From positions 1 through 64,000 of the forward strand of contig JBBQKU010000006.1 of NCBI GenBank assembly GCA_038327195.1: 64,000 nucleotides of DNA, read 5' to 3'. Source of the stretch: UBA4416 sp038327195. Lineage in GTDB: Bacteria; Bacteroidota; Bacteroidia; B-17B0; Aurantibacillaceae. Position 1 is the first letter of the stretch, and every line of letters begins with the position of its first letter. The notes below the pieces were generated by a model. That model was not told where the DNA came from, searched no databases, and saw nothing but the letters and a program-made list of their open reading frames with translations. The position numbers and the translations under genes are program-made. Of the stretch, positions 26,695-36,087 are shown piece by piece.

Positions 26695-27960
26695 TTATAA
26701 TAAAGATTTCAAAATCTCACCAAATCTAAAAACATCTTCAAATGAGTTATACATTGGCACTGGCGCACAACGTATCACATTTGGCTCTCTCCAATCTGGT
26801 ATAACTCCGCTTGCTATTAGTTTATCATAAAGTGCTTTTCCTTGTCCGTGAGCCACAATACTTATTTGACAGCCACGATTAGCTTTTGGTGTTATAATTT
26901 CTAGGCAATTATTTTTTTCTTTGTTTATTTCTTGTACCACAAATTCTAAATAAGCAGTAAGTTCTTTGCTTTTTTCATTCAATGCATCCATTCCAACTTC
27001 ATCAAACATATCTAAAGAGGCTTTATAAGCGGCCATCGAAAGAATTGGCGCATTGCTCATTTGCCAACGTTCAACACTTTCAATGGGTTTAAATTCTTTA
27101 TCCATTTTAAAACGAGTTGCTTTATCATGGCCCCACCAACCTGCAAACAAGGGCATGTCGGTATTTTTGTGATGACGCTCATGCACAAATGCACCTGCAA
27201 CACTACCTGGCCCAGCGTTTAAATATTTATAAGAACACCAAGCTGCAAAATCTACATTCCAATCATGCAATGCTAATTTTAAATTTCCTGCACCATGTGC
27301 TAAATCAAAACCAACAATCGCTCCTGCTTTATGTCCCGATTCTACTATAGCTTTCATATCAAATACCTGCCCACTAAAATAATTTACACCACCTATCATG
27401 ATGAGAGCTAACGAATCCTTATTATCCTCTATAGCTTTGTAAATATCCTCGTGTCTCACTTCGTATTCACCTTCTCTTGGTGCAATTTCAATGAGTGCAT
27501 CAGCTGGAGTGTATCCATGAAATTTAACTTGAGATTGTAAAGCGTATTGATCACTTGGGAAAGCTTTTGCTTCGCACAAAATTTTATATCGTTGTTTTGT
27601 AGGACGATAAAACGACACCATTAACAAATGTAAATTAACAGTAAGTTGATTCATCATAACAACTTCAGAGGGAAGCGCGCCAACTATTTTAGCTGTTTTA
27701 TCAGTTAAAATTTCGTGGTAATTCATCCATGGGTTTTTAGCCAAAAAATGACCTTCTACTCCGTAAGTTGCCCAATCATTTAATTCTTGTTGGATATAAT
27801 CTTTAGTCACTTTTGGTTGCAGGCCTAACGAATTACCCGTAAAATAAACCATATCATTACCATTGTGTTGTGGAATAAAAAATTTATTTCTGTAAGAATG
27901 TAATTTGTCGTTTTTATCTAGTTGTTTTGCGAATTCAAGAGAGTTGTTGAAATTTGTCAT
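26695..27960 (-). CDS. kynU: Kynureninase
   Basis: PLP enzyme that cleaves L-kynurenine or 3-hydroxykynurenine to anthranilate or 3-hydroxyanthranilate plus alanine. The 421-residue protein matches family blocks: YFTGNSLGLQPK, WATYGVEGHFLAKNPWMNYHE, MNQLTVNLHLLM, AFPSDQYALQSQ, GFDLAHGAGNLKLALHDWNVDFAAWCSYKYLNAGPGSVAG (Schiff-base lysine in SYKYLN) and FAGWWGHD. The start is ATG 27960. It is a separate unit from the his operon, whose promoter follows the stop codon. Another step of the same catabolic route (ACMSD-like) is at 48978; other kynurenine genes are not in the window. Confidence 0.96.
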   Translation of the reverse strand: MTNFNNSLEFAKQLDKNDKLHSYRNKFFIPQHNGNDMVYFTGNSLGLQPKVTKDYIQQELNDWATYGVEGHFLAKNPWMNYHEILTDKTAKIVGALPSEVVMMNQLTVNLHLLMVSFYRPTKQRYKILCEAKAFPSDQYALQSQVKFHGYTPADALIEIAPREGEYEVRHEDIYKAIEDNKDSLALIMIGGVNYFSGQVFDMKAIVESGHKAGAIVGFDLAHGAGNLKLALHDWNVDFAAWCSYKYLNAGPGSVAGAFVHERHHKNTDMPLFAGWWGHDKATRFKMDKEFKPIESVERWQMSNAPILSMAAYKASLDMFDEVGMDALNEKSKELTAYLEFVVQEINKEKNNCLEIITPKANRGCQISIVAHGQGKALYDKLIASGVIPDWREPNVIRCAPVPMYNSFEDVFRFGEILKSLL

Positions 27961-27987
27961 AAATTGATATAATATAGTTTAACAAAT

Positions 27988-30831
27988 TTAATTTATTCTA
28001 GGATATCTCGTAGATAAAGTATAGTTTTTTTTATTTGTAACATATGTAATGGTGGCTTGATAATTATTAAAATTATAGTATTCAAAAGAGTATTTGTATG
28101 CAATTTCAATTACGTTTTTCGTAATGGCTTTATTAGATGTTAATGTTAATTGTCCGCCAATATTTGAACTGGCGCTAAAGCCCGCTAAATCAACAAATTC
28201 AATATTACAGAGAGGGGAATTATCGGTTACTCTCAAATAGGTAAAGTCTTTTGGAAGGTTACTTATACGAAGAGTTATATATACTTCTCCGGAATTGTTT
28301 TCTGATTTATATAATTTTGTAATTTCCTTTTCTATAAGTACAGAAGATTTTGACGTTATGATTGTGTCGCTTGCATATTTATAATAGTATGTGTTTATTA
28401 AGCGACCATCATTATATAAATCGTGTTTTATAATCTTTCCTTTACTGTAATATTCTATTTTTGAAATTCTTTTTTGAAAATCAAAATAAGTCTTCATGCC
28501 TGTTCCATTCTTAATACAAGTTCCACTTTCCGCAGGCATATAGTATGCAATTGAATCACCATGAGTTGTTGAATATATAACCGAGGCAAGCTGATTGTTT
28601 TGTGTGTAAGTTAAAATTGTTTTATAAATTTTACCATCTTTATAATATTCTTCGGTTTTAGTAAGCAAGCCATCTTCTTTAGTAGTAATTATTCCAGTTC
28701 CATTTTTAACCATTTTTTTATTTTTATAAATATAAGTTATCAAATATTTTTCGTTATCCATAAACACTTCTTCTTTATAAATACTATCTAAGGTGTTATT
28801 CGTTTTCCATAACCCGCTTTGCTTTCCCATAATATACGAGCCTGTAGTTAGTTGCTTGTATTTATGACGGTATATGGAGTTATTGTATCTATAAAATCCA
28901 TTTAAAGTGTCGTTTTTATAATTCTGAATGAGCGTATCTCCGTGCATTAAATTCCACCACTCATTAGTTTTTAATCCATTTTTATAAAATCCTTTTTCGA
29001 AAATTTCGCCTGTATAATTATTCCAGCGTAAGTATTTACCATTGTACTTATTGTTTTTTAATTCAATAAGTGTGTAGCCTGTTCCTCTAAGCATCAAATC
29101 AGCCTGAGAATATTCATCACCTAATGGTGTATATAATTTTTCGAAAATAATTTTGTTTTTAGAAATGATGCGCTTTGCGGTAAGTTGTTGTTTTATATTA
29201 TACTCTTCTGTTTTCCCTATTAAAACACCTTCACTATAAATCGCTTTATATGCTAGCAAATTTGGGTAAAGGTAATACGCTACCCATTCGCCATCTAGTT
29301 CATTATTTTTAAAAGATCCAACCATAAGTGATAAAACATTACTATATAACTCTGGCAAGTTATTTGGGTAATTATAATCACGGTCGCCTTCATAATACTC
29401 ATCTGTAAGATGAGCCCCATTTTGTTTTAGCTCAAGTTTTTTTAAATCATAATTTTTAAGAGTAAGTTTTAATGGTCCTTCTTTTTTTCCATCAACATAA
29501 TTTATATCATATTGATATAATTCATTTTCGTAATTCCAAAGCCCTTCTCTTCTGCTTTTTTCAAATTTGCCCGTAAATTTTACGTTTAATAGAATATCGT
29601 TTTGCAAATAGTAGGTTTCTTTTAATTTCCAATTACCAGTTAAATATCCATCTTTTATAGTTCCCTTCCAATTTTTAGTTGGTAACGTAAACATATTAAA
29701 ATGACTATATCCTTCATCACCCATTATGCCATCTCTCATTTCAAGAGGCGCTATTTTTTCAGTATTAGTATAAATCCAAGTTGTATGTGAGCCTTTATTT
29801 ATAGGGACTAGATTTGTATCGGAATGTTGATTAAAATCATTTATTAATTGTAATGATGCATCATTGTATTTTCCATTTTTTAAAACATGTTTTTTATTTG
29901 TTGTTTGAGCGCTAGTAATTTTATAATTTCCATTTTCTATCAGTCCTTTTACAACGCACATTTGCTCGTTTATAAAGAGGGACGATTCCCAAGTATGCGC
30001 TTTTGTGGTATCAGTAAACACTACGGTTTTATATGCAACAGCATAATTACGATTAATTAATTCGTAACTATAATATACGCCAGTAGTATCATACTTTTTT
30101 TTAAGAAGTATAGATGGTTGATTATTTAAGAGCTTTTTATTAGCTTGAGGATAATAAGTAATTGATTTGATGGTGTGTTGTTTATTATTATAATAGGTAT
30201 AATGTAATCCAATAGGCTCATAAAGTTGATAGGTTCCTTTTTGCTGAACGTTACCATTATTAAAACAACTGATACTTTCTCCGTGAAGTTTTCCAAACAA
30301 GTAATGAGCTTCGTAATTTCTATTGAAGTAAGTATCCCGAACTTGATGTTCTTCATTATAATAAATTCTTTCATAACGCTTATCACCCTTTATGTATATT
30401 CTCTCAAGATTAAGTTTATTGTCATAATAACCGTATTCTTTTTCTGTAGTATCGTTTATTTTAAATCTTTCCAGTCGCCATTTCTTTTTTTCAGGATCTC
30501 TTTGTGGCTGGACTGAGTAAGCGTTATCATAGTTTTTAGAAGGATGTAATGTTTTATAATCTTTAGCAACATGGGCTGCATCTGGTTTTAAAAGGACTTC
30601 CACCATTTTACCGAGTTGATATTTTTCCTTAGCACAAACGGTACCATCTAAATAAAAGCTTGATGAAATACCGTGTTTCACACCATTTAGATAATTATTT
30701 TCCTCTTTTTTTAAACCATTAGTGTATTTTTCTATCAAAATACCTGTAAATCCGCCAGATTGACCACATTCATCTTGGGCGATGGAAGTATTTAAAATAA
30801 TCAGACATAGCAATAGTATTTTTATTTTCAC
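27988..30831 (-). CDS. Large exported MORN-like repeat protein
   Basis: The 947-residue protein has a signal peptide (MKIKILLLCLIILNTSIAQ) and then many loosely repeated units such as YLNGVKHGISSSFYLDGTVCAKEKY, VDGKKEGPLKLTL and NNKYNGKYLRWNNYTGEIFEKGFYKNG, the 'toxin-antitoxin YwqK/MORN-2-like' type (Y-x-x-G-x-x-x-G). The last 100 residues form a separate beta-rich domain. No catalytic motif is seen. It probably acts in the periplasm or at the surface, perhaps as a binding scaffold. GTG at 30831 is the likely start. I cannot assign a function. It overlaps nothing and is flanked by kynU and a divergent radical SAM gene. Confidence 0.65.
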   Translation of the reverse strand: MKIKILLLCLIILNTSIAQDECGQSGGFTGILIEKYTNGLKKEENNYLNGVKHGISSSFYLDGTVCAKEKYQLGKMVEVLLKPDAAHVAKDYKTLHPSKNYDNAYSVQPQRDPEKKKWRLERFKINDTTEKEYGYYDNKLNLERIYIKGDKRYERIYYNEEHQVRDTYFNRNYEAHYLFGKLHGESISCFNNGNVQQKGTYQLYEPIGLHYTYYNNKQHTIKSITYYPQANKKLLNNQPSILLKKKYDTTGVYYSYELINRNYAVAYKTVVFTDTTKAHTWESSLFINEQMCVVKGLIENGNYKITSAQTTNKKHVLKNGKYNDASLQLINDFNQHSDTNLVPINKGSHTTWIYTNTEKIAPLEMRDGIMGDEGYSHFNMFTLPTKNWKGTIKDGYLTGNWKLKETYYLQNDILLNVKFTGKFEKSRREGLWNYENELYQYDINYVDGKKEGPLKLTLKNYDLKKLELKQNGAHLTDEYYEGDRDYNYPNNLPELYSNVLSLMVGSFKNNELDGEWVAYYLYPNLLAYKAIYSEGVLIGKTEEYNIKQQLTAKRIISKNKIIFEKLYTPLGDEYSQADLMLRGTGYTLIELKNNKYNGKYLRWNNYTGEIFEKGFYKNGLKTNEWWNLMHGDTLIQNYKNDTLNGFYRYNNSIYRHKYKQLTTGSYIMGKQSGLWKTNNTLDSIYKEEVFMDNEKYLITYIYKNKKMVKNGTGIITTKEDGLLTKTEEYYKDGKIYKTILTYTQNNQLASVIYSTTHGDSIAYYMPAESGTCIKNGTGMKTYFDFQKRISKIEYYSKGKIIKHDLYNDGRLINTYYYKYASDTIITSKSSVLIEKEITKLYKSENNSGEVYITLRISNLPKDFTYLRVTDNSPLCNIEFVDLAGFSASSNIGGQLTLTSNKAITKNVIEIAYKYSFEYYNFNNYQATITYVTNKKNYTLSTRYPRIN

Positions 30832-30905
30832 CGGCTTTGTTTATAAACTATAAGTAGTATTTTCAAAATAAGTGACATTAAAACGGAATTTTTTTAAAAG
30901 ATAAA

Positions 30906-31943
30906 TTGCGTATCTTTAAAACTGTGTCATTTTCAAATAGCATACAACTTGCAAAAAAGCTTTCTTTCAAAAAGCTTAACAATGCTTTTAGAGTTTGGAT
31001 GAGCTACCACATTTCAAAAAACACAAAACAAACCTTAAATAAAGGATTTCCAATTAGTATGGCTATAGAGCCAACTACGAGTTGTAATTTACGGTGTCCC
31101 GAATGTCCGAGCGGTTTAAGGGAATTCACTCGGCCAATCGGTATGTTAGAGCCAGTGTTTTTTAAAAAGACAATTGATTCTGTTTATAAAGAATTAATTT
31201 ATTTAACTTTTTATTTTCAAGGTGAGCCATATTTAAATCCTCACTTTTTGGAAATGGTAAAATACGCATCTGATAAAAAAATTTACACATCAACATCTAC
31301 AAACGCCCACTACTTAACACCAGAAATGGCAATAAAAACAGTGGAGAGCAAATTAGATAGATTAATTATTTCAATTGACGGCACAACTCAAGAAACCTAT
31401 CAACAATACCGAATTGGAGGCACTTTAAGTAAAGTGATCGAAGGGACAAAAAATATTATTTTGGCAAAAAAGAAATTGCAAAGTAAAACGCCTCATGTTG
31501 TTTTTCAATTTTTAGTTGTTAAACCAAACGAACACCAATTAAATGATGTTAAAGAATTAGCAAGCGAATTAGGCGTTGATGAAGTGGTTTTTAAAACGGC
31601 CCAAGTGTATGATTTTAAAAACGGAAACCCTTTAATTCCGGACAACATTAAATATAGTCGGTATAAAAAAAATACGGACGGAACGTATTCTATTAAAAAT
31701 AAATTATTGAATCAATGCTGGCGCATGTGGAGTAGTTGTGTTATTACTTGGGACGGATTAGTTGTGCCTTGTTGTTTTGACAAAGACGCAAAACATCAAT
31801 TAGGGGATTTAAAAGCGGATGGTTTTAAAACGGTTTGGCAATCTGATTTATATCAAAGTTTTAGAAAAGCAATTTTAAAATCTCGTGAAGAAATAGAGAT
31901 TTGTAAAAATTGTAGTGAAGGAACGAAAGTTTGGACGGAATAA
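30906..31943 (+). CDS. Radical SAM protein with SPASM-type C-terminal domain
   Basis: The 345-residue protein has the 4Fe-4S motif CNLRCPEC (C60, C64, C67) in EPTTSCNLRCPECPSG, a TIM-barrel core with FQGEPYLNP and RLIISIDGTTQETY, and a SPASM-like C terminus with CWRMWSSCVITWDGLVVPCCFD and CKNC. These enzymes use SAM radical chemistry, often modifying peptides or sugars, and the SPASM domain binds extra Fe-S clusters. The substrate is unknown, and no peptide-precursor gene is seen next to it. The start is uncertain: TTG 30906 gives the N-terminal length usual for close relatives; GTG 30924 is an alternative. Confidence 0.85.
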   Translation: MRIFKTVSFSNSIQLAKKLSFKKLNNAFRVWMSYHISKNTKQTLNKGFPISMAIEPTTSCNLRCPECPSGLREFTRPIGMLEPVFFKKTIDSVYKELIYLTFYFQGEPYLNPHFLEMVKYASDKKIYTSTSTNAHYLTPEMAIKTVESKLDRLIISIDGTTQETYQQYRIGGTLSKVIEGTKNIILAKKKLQSKTPHVVFQFLVVKPNEHQLNDVKELASELGVDEVVFKTAQVYDFKNGNPLIPDNIKYSRYKKNTDGTYSIKNKLLNQCWRMWSSCVITWDGLVVPCCFDKDAKHQLGDLKADGFKTVWQSDLYQSFRKAILKSREEIEICKNCSEGTKVWTE

Positions 31944-31985
31944 TTTTTTTGGATTAAATCTATTAAGTTAATCTAAACGTTTGTA

Positions 31986-32125
31986 ATGGTGCGGTGGTTT
32001 TGGCGAAAGAGTGCGAACTGTGATTTTTTCGGTGGTAGTGCGAAGGTTTTTATGGGAGAAAAGAATCGGAGTTGGTCTTTCGTCTTGAATTTTGTTTCTT
32101 TTGTTCAAGCAAAAGAAATTGAAAA
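31986..32125. repeat. Intergenic repeat-like DNA with inverted repeat upstream of rnr
   Basis: The 31944-32189 gap holds GGTGCGGTGG and GGTAGTGCGAAGGTTTTTATGGGAG-type sequence, then TTTCTTTTG (32095-32103) and CAAAAGAAA (32110-32118), a 9-bp inverted repeat around TTCAAG. I recall similar 'tttcgtcttgaattttg' intergenic sequences in other Bacteroidota. The stretch is open in the rnr frame back to 31986, but the composition argues against real coding. TATCTTTA at 32153-32160 is a possible -7 box for rnr. Confidence 0.4.
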
Positions 32126-32189
32126 AGACATAAAATTTGAAGCCAATTTAGTTATCTTTACAGTAACACCTCATTGGTGTGATTATAAA

Positions 32190-34400
32190 ATGGCAAAATC
32201 AAAAAAACAACCAAAGCGTTATTTATTCGAAGAAGTATTAACGTTTTTAAAACATAATTTCGAAAAATCGTTTAATTACAAACAGTTAGGCTCTGCAATG
32301 GAGATTGACAATGAGAGCGATCGCTTCACATTATTAGAAACTCTGGAAGAATTAAAACATCAAGGATTTGTAGTAGAAAAAGAAATTGGAAAATATCAAT
32401 TTAAAGAAACCAAAACTTACGAATCGGGCACGATTGATTTTACAACTTCAGGCGCTGCTTATGTAATTATTTCTGCTGAAACACAAGATGTGTATATTCC
32501 TTTTAGAAGAAGTAAAGACGCATTAAATGGTGATTTGGTAAAAGTTAACATCACTAATAAAAATCGTGGTAAGCCTGAGGGTGAAGTTGTTGAAGTTATA
32601 AAACGTAAGAAAACAAAGTTTGTTGGAACGATTCAAATTAATCAAAAATTTGCCTTTGTTGTTCCGGATTATAATAAAATACACGTTGATTTTTTTATAC
32701 CATTACAAGATATTTTAAATGCTCAAAACGGACAAAAAGTTGTTGTAGAATTAGTTGAATGGAAAAAAGGTTCTGATAATCCAAATGGAAAAATAATCGA
32801 AGTTCTTGGTAATGCTGGCGATCATGAAACAGAAATTCATGCGATTATGGCTGAGTTTGGATTGCCAATGGTTTTTGATCCAAAAGTTGAAGCTGAAGCA
32901 AAAGACTTAAATACTGAAATTTATCCTGAAGAAATTGCAAAGCGTCGCGATTTTAGGCACATAACAACGTTTACTATTGATCCAGCAGATGCAAAAGATT
33001 TTGACGATGCCTTATCATTACAATTATTGGATAACGGAAACTGGGAAGTTGGCATTCATATTGCCGATGTAACGCATTACTTAAAACCAAAAACAATTTT
33101 AGACGATGAAGCCGTAAGTCGAGCTACATCTGTATATTTAGTTGATCGTTGTGTACCTATGTTGCCCGAAGTACTGAGTAATTTTGCGTGTTCACTTCGT
33201 CCACATGAAGAAAAATATTGCTTCAGTGCGGTTTTCGAATTAGATGAATTTGCTCAAATTCAAAATCAATGGTTTGGAAAAACTGTTATTTATAGTGATC
33301 ATCGTTTTAGTTACGAAGAGGTGCAAACTATTATTGAAACAGGTGTTGGAGAGTATAAAGATGAAATTTTTACACTTGATAAATTAGCGAAAATATTACG
33401 AGCAGAGCGAACAGCAAAAGGTTCAATCTTTTTTGATAAAGCGGAAGTGAAATTTGAATTAGATGAGAACGGACTTCCTACTGGTGTTTATTTTAAAACA
33501 CAAAAAGACGCTCATAAATTAATTGAAGATTTTATGTTGCTGGCAAATAGAAAAGTTGCTGAATTTTTAGGAAAACCTCAATCTAAAGACGACGAAAAAA
33601 CCAATCACCAAAAAGATAAAAGTAATGCTAACGCTGTTGTGTATCGTGTACATGATGTGCCTAAAGATGAAAAATTGCAAGAGTTAAATAATTTTGTAGA
33701 GCGTTTCGGATATTCGGTAGCGGTTGGTAATAGACAAAAAACAGCGCAATCAATTAATAAATTATTAGTTGATGTAAAAGATAAAAAAGAGCAAAGTATG
33801 ATTGAATTATTGGCTGTTAGAAGTATGCCAAAAGCAATTTATACAACAAAAAATACGGGGCATTATGGATTGGGCTTTGATTATTATACGCATTTTACTT
33901 CTCCAATTCGTCGTTATCCAGACGTATTAGTTCATCGTTTGTTAGAAGCTAAACTAAACCATAAATTATATTTAAAGGCCGATGAGTTAGAACAGTTGTG
34001 TAAGCACTCTTCTGAAATGGAAAAATTGGCGGCTGAAGCAGAACGTGCATCTATTAAATATAAACAAGTTGAGTTTTTATCTGATAAAATTGGAATTGCA
34101 TTTGATGGTATTATTAGTGGAGTAACAGAGTTTGGTATTTTTGTGGAGATTACAGAAAACAAATGTGAGGGTAGAATTTCATTGAGAGATATGAAGGACG
34201 ACAACTATTCGTTTGACGCTGATAATTACCGTGTTGTTGGAAGAAATACAGGTAATATATATGCTTTAGGAGATAAGGTTGTTATAAAAGTACGTCGTGC
34301 TGATTTAATTAAGAAACAATTAGATTTTGAATTTGTGAGTCACACCAACTCGAAACCAATTGTGATAAGAAACGAAAAGCGTTACAAAAAACGCAAATAG
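32190..34400 (+). CDS. rnr: Ribonuclease R
   Basis: This 3'-5' exoribonuclease of the RNase II/R family acts on structured RNA. I start at ATG 32190 (MAKSKKQPKRYLFEE), giving 736 residues; upstream sequence in the same frame is repeat-like. The order is an N-terminal winged helix, two cold-shock OB domains, the RNB catalytic core with TIDPADAKDFDDALS (Mg-binding aspartates) and HYGLGFDYYTHFTSPIRRYPDVLVHR, and a C-terminal S1 domain (FDGIISGVTEFGIFVEITENKCEG). The basic tail RNEKRYKKRK is typical. It converges on the helical-repeat gene at 34552. Confidence 0.96.
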   Translation: MAKSKKQPKRYLFEEVLTFLKHNFEKSFNYKQLGSAMEIDNESDRFTLLETLEELKHQGFVVEKEIGKYQFKETKTYESGTIDFTTSGAAYVIISAETQDVYIPFRRSKDALNGDLVKVNITNKNRGKPEGEVVEVIKRKKTKFVGTIQINQKFAFVVPDYNKIHVDFFIPLQDILNAQNGQKVVVELVEWKKGSDNPNGKIIEVLGNAGDHETEIHAIMAEFGLPMVFDPKVEAEAKDLNTEIYPEEIAKRRDFRHITTFTIDPADAKDFDDALSLQLLDNGNWEVGIHIADVTHYLKPKTILDDEAVSRATSVYLVDRCVPMLPEVLSNFACSLRPHEEKYCFSAVFELDEFAQIQNQWFGKTVIYSDHRFSYEEVQTIIETGVGEYKDEIFTLDKLAKILRAERTAKGSIFFDKAEVKFELDENGLPTGVYFKTQKDAHKLIEDFMLLANRKVAEFLGKPQSKDDEKTNHQKDKSNANAVVYRVHDVPKDEKLQELNNFVERFGYSVAVGNRQKTAQSINKLLVDVKDKKEQSMIELLAVRSMPKAIYTTKNTGHYGLGFDYYTHFTSPIRRYPDVLVHRLLEAKLNHKLYLKADELEQLCKHSSEMEKLAAEAERASIKYKQVEFLSDKIGIAFDGIISGVTEFGIFVEITENKCEGRISLRDMKDDNYSFDADNYRVVGRNTGNIYALGDKVVIKVRRADLIKKQLDFEFVSHTNSKPIVIRNEKRYKKRK

Positions 34401-34444
34401 TTTTTAAGGCATTTTATTTTAACGACTATAAAAAGGATTTTTAT

Positions 34445-34529
34445 TTGGGCGCGACCCTGCAGGCCGGGCTTTCATTTCAATCTTTTTTTCGTGCCTCAAA
34501 AAAGGATTTTCAATCAATCCCTCGCGCAA
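34445..34529. repeat. TTGGGCG/CGCAA structured repeat, copy B
   Basis: This 85-bp element between the convergent rnr and helical-repeat genes is homologous to copy A at 22088-22174. Ends TTGGGCGCG and CGCGCAA pair. Relative to copy A the T-A pair in GCGTG/CACGC is replaced by C-G in GCGCG/CGCGC, a compensatory change. The internal AATCTTTTTT/AAAAAAGGATT stem is kept. It may also help terminate both convergent transcripts. Confidence 0.75.
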
Positions 34530-34551
34530 ACCTTGATAGTAAAAAGTTGAA

Positions 34552-35997
34552 TTAAATTTTTTCATTCAACCAATTTGAGTAATTAATTAATCCAGATTGT
34601 CTTTCATCAATAGGATATTTTAAAATAAATTGCTCAATTTCTTTTCTTAGTGGCCGCCATTTGAATTCAAATTTATTTAAGTAAGGCTTAAGAATTTTTA
34701 TAAGTTGGGCATCTTGCTTAATACTTTCTTTTTCTTTTAGTGTTGCCATTGTTTTTTCAATTTGAATTAGCATTTTTTGAGAAGATTCAAATTCTCCAAT
34801 TCCAATTTTATTTAATAACTCAAATAAGGAAAGTTTAAATTTAAAAGCCTCATCAAAAGATTTATAGTTTTGAGACACATACATTTGACTAAAGAATTTA
34901 CTCGCTTGTTTGTGTTTCTTTAAATCAAAATAAGTTATCGCTAAATTGTTAAGTACATAAAAATAATTAGTTGGATTGTTTTTGATAACCACTTGTTGTT
35001 GTGCGTCCAGCAATGTTTCCACGGCTTTTTCTAAATTGGTTTTTGTATAATTCATTACTAATATGTTATAATAATAAAAGATATATTGATCGTAATTTTG
35101 CTTGTTATATAAATTTAGATTTGTATTTAATTCTGCAGCAAACTGAAGCGACTGAGCATGTTTTCCTAACATAAAAGATGCGTTGCACAAATAAACTAAT
35201 AATTGAAGCTTTATGTCGTGCGTTTCTTTTTTGAAAATCGAATCTTTTTCAAATTCAATCAAACAGTTTTTTAAATAAGCCTCAAGTGATGTGTAATCAT
35301 TTAACAAAAGCATTAGCCGACTTAAATTCTGAAATATTTTTATTCGTAACTGCGTGCTGTTTTTTACATAGGATAATTTTAAAGTGTTTTTTAACGTTTC
35401 GTTAAGCCAGTCGGTTACAGCCTTTTTGGGCGTTAAGTTTTGTGTGGTTTTAACTTCGTAAGAAAGTACAGCCAAGTTATTTTCTAAATCTTTTAATAAA
35501 TTTAAACGTTGACTATTTTCATTTCGTTTTACAATTATTTCGGTTGGTGTAAATTCTATATGTTGTAAACTCAATCTAATCATTTGTTCATAAATAGCTT
35601 CAAGCAATGCAAAATCCTCTTTATCACTTGCTTTTCGTTCAGCTAATTTTAAATAATGAAAAGCTAATTGAAATTGTTTTTTAGCATTAAAAATTTTTGC
35701 AATGGAGAGTAAATGCAGCACATCTAACTCTGGCTTTCTATGATTAAGATTGGTAATTACAACCCCTAAATCATCTGCAATTTTATTTTTGAGTCTGTAA
35801 TATTTAACGTCTGGTTTAGCAGAATTATAAATAGCTTTATTATGAAATGTATCGCTCTCCGAATCGTTTTTTTTAATAGACTCAAATAACTCAATATCCT
35901 TTCTATTAGTAAAGTCGTGTGTTCTTTTTACAAATAGTTTATAGCTTTTAAACTCCTCTTTGCTTAACGATTTTATAAAGTCTTGTAAAATATCCAT
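34552..35997 (-). CDS. Alpha-helical TPR-like protein of unknown function
   Basis: The 481-residue protein has no signal peptide or membrane segment and is predicted helical almost throughout, with TPR-like pairs such as FNAKKQFQLAFHYLKLAERKA and YFDLKKHKQASKFFSQMYV. The N terminus (MDILQDFIKSLSKEEFKSYKLFVKRT) looks like a small helical cap domain. It is probably a cytosolic scaffold or regulatory protein. I do not recognise the family beyond a Bacteroidota-specific look. The start is ATG 35997. A small T9SS cargo gene is divergent, 90 bp away. Confidence 0.55.
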   Translation of the reverse strand: MDILQDFIKSLSKEEFKSYKLFVKRTHDFTNRKDIELFESIKKNDSESDTFHNKAIYNSAKPDVKYYRLKNKIADDLGVVITNLNHRKPELDVLHLLSIAKIFNAKKQFQLAFHYLKLAERKASDKEDFALLEAIYEQMIRLSLQHIEFTPTEIIVKRNENSQRLNLLKDLENNLAVLSYEVKTTQNLTPKKAVTDWLNETLKNTLKLSYVKNSTQLRIKIFQNLSRLMLLLNDYTSLEAYLKNCLIEFEKDSIFKKETHDIKLQLLVYLCNASFMLGKHAQSLQFAAELNTNLNLYNKQNYDQYIFYYYNILVMNYTKTNLEKAVETLLDAQQQVVIKNNPTNYFYVLNNLAITYFDLKKHKQASKFFSQMYVSQNYKSFDEAFKFKLSLFELLNKIGIGEFESSQKMLIQIEKTMATLKEKESIKQDAQLIKILKPYLNKFEFKWRPLRKEIEQFILKYPIDERQSGLINYSNWLNEKI

Positions 35998-36087
35998 AAT
36001 ATGACTGTGTAATTAATTTTCAAATATAATCTTTTGAATTAAATCTTTTACGTAAATTTATTTTGGAATTATTTAAATCTAGTGACC

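Noticed and set aside
31986..32189. 68-residue N-terminal extension of RNase R
   Set aside because: The sequence is repeat-like and Trp-rich with no domain match; the ATG at 32190 begins the typical N terminus.
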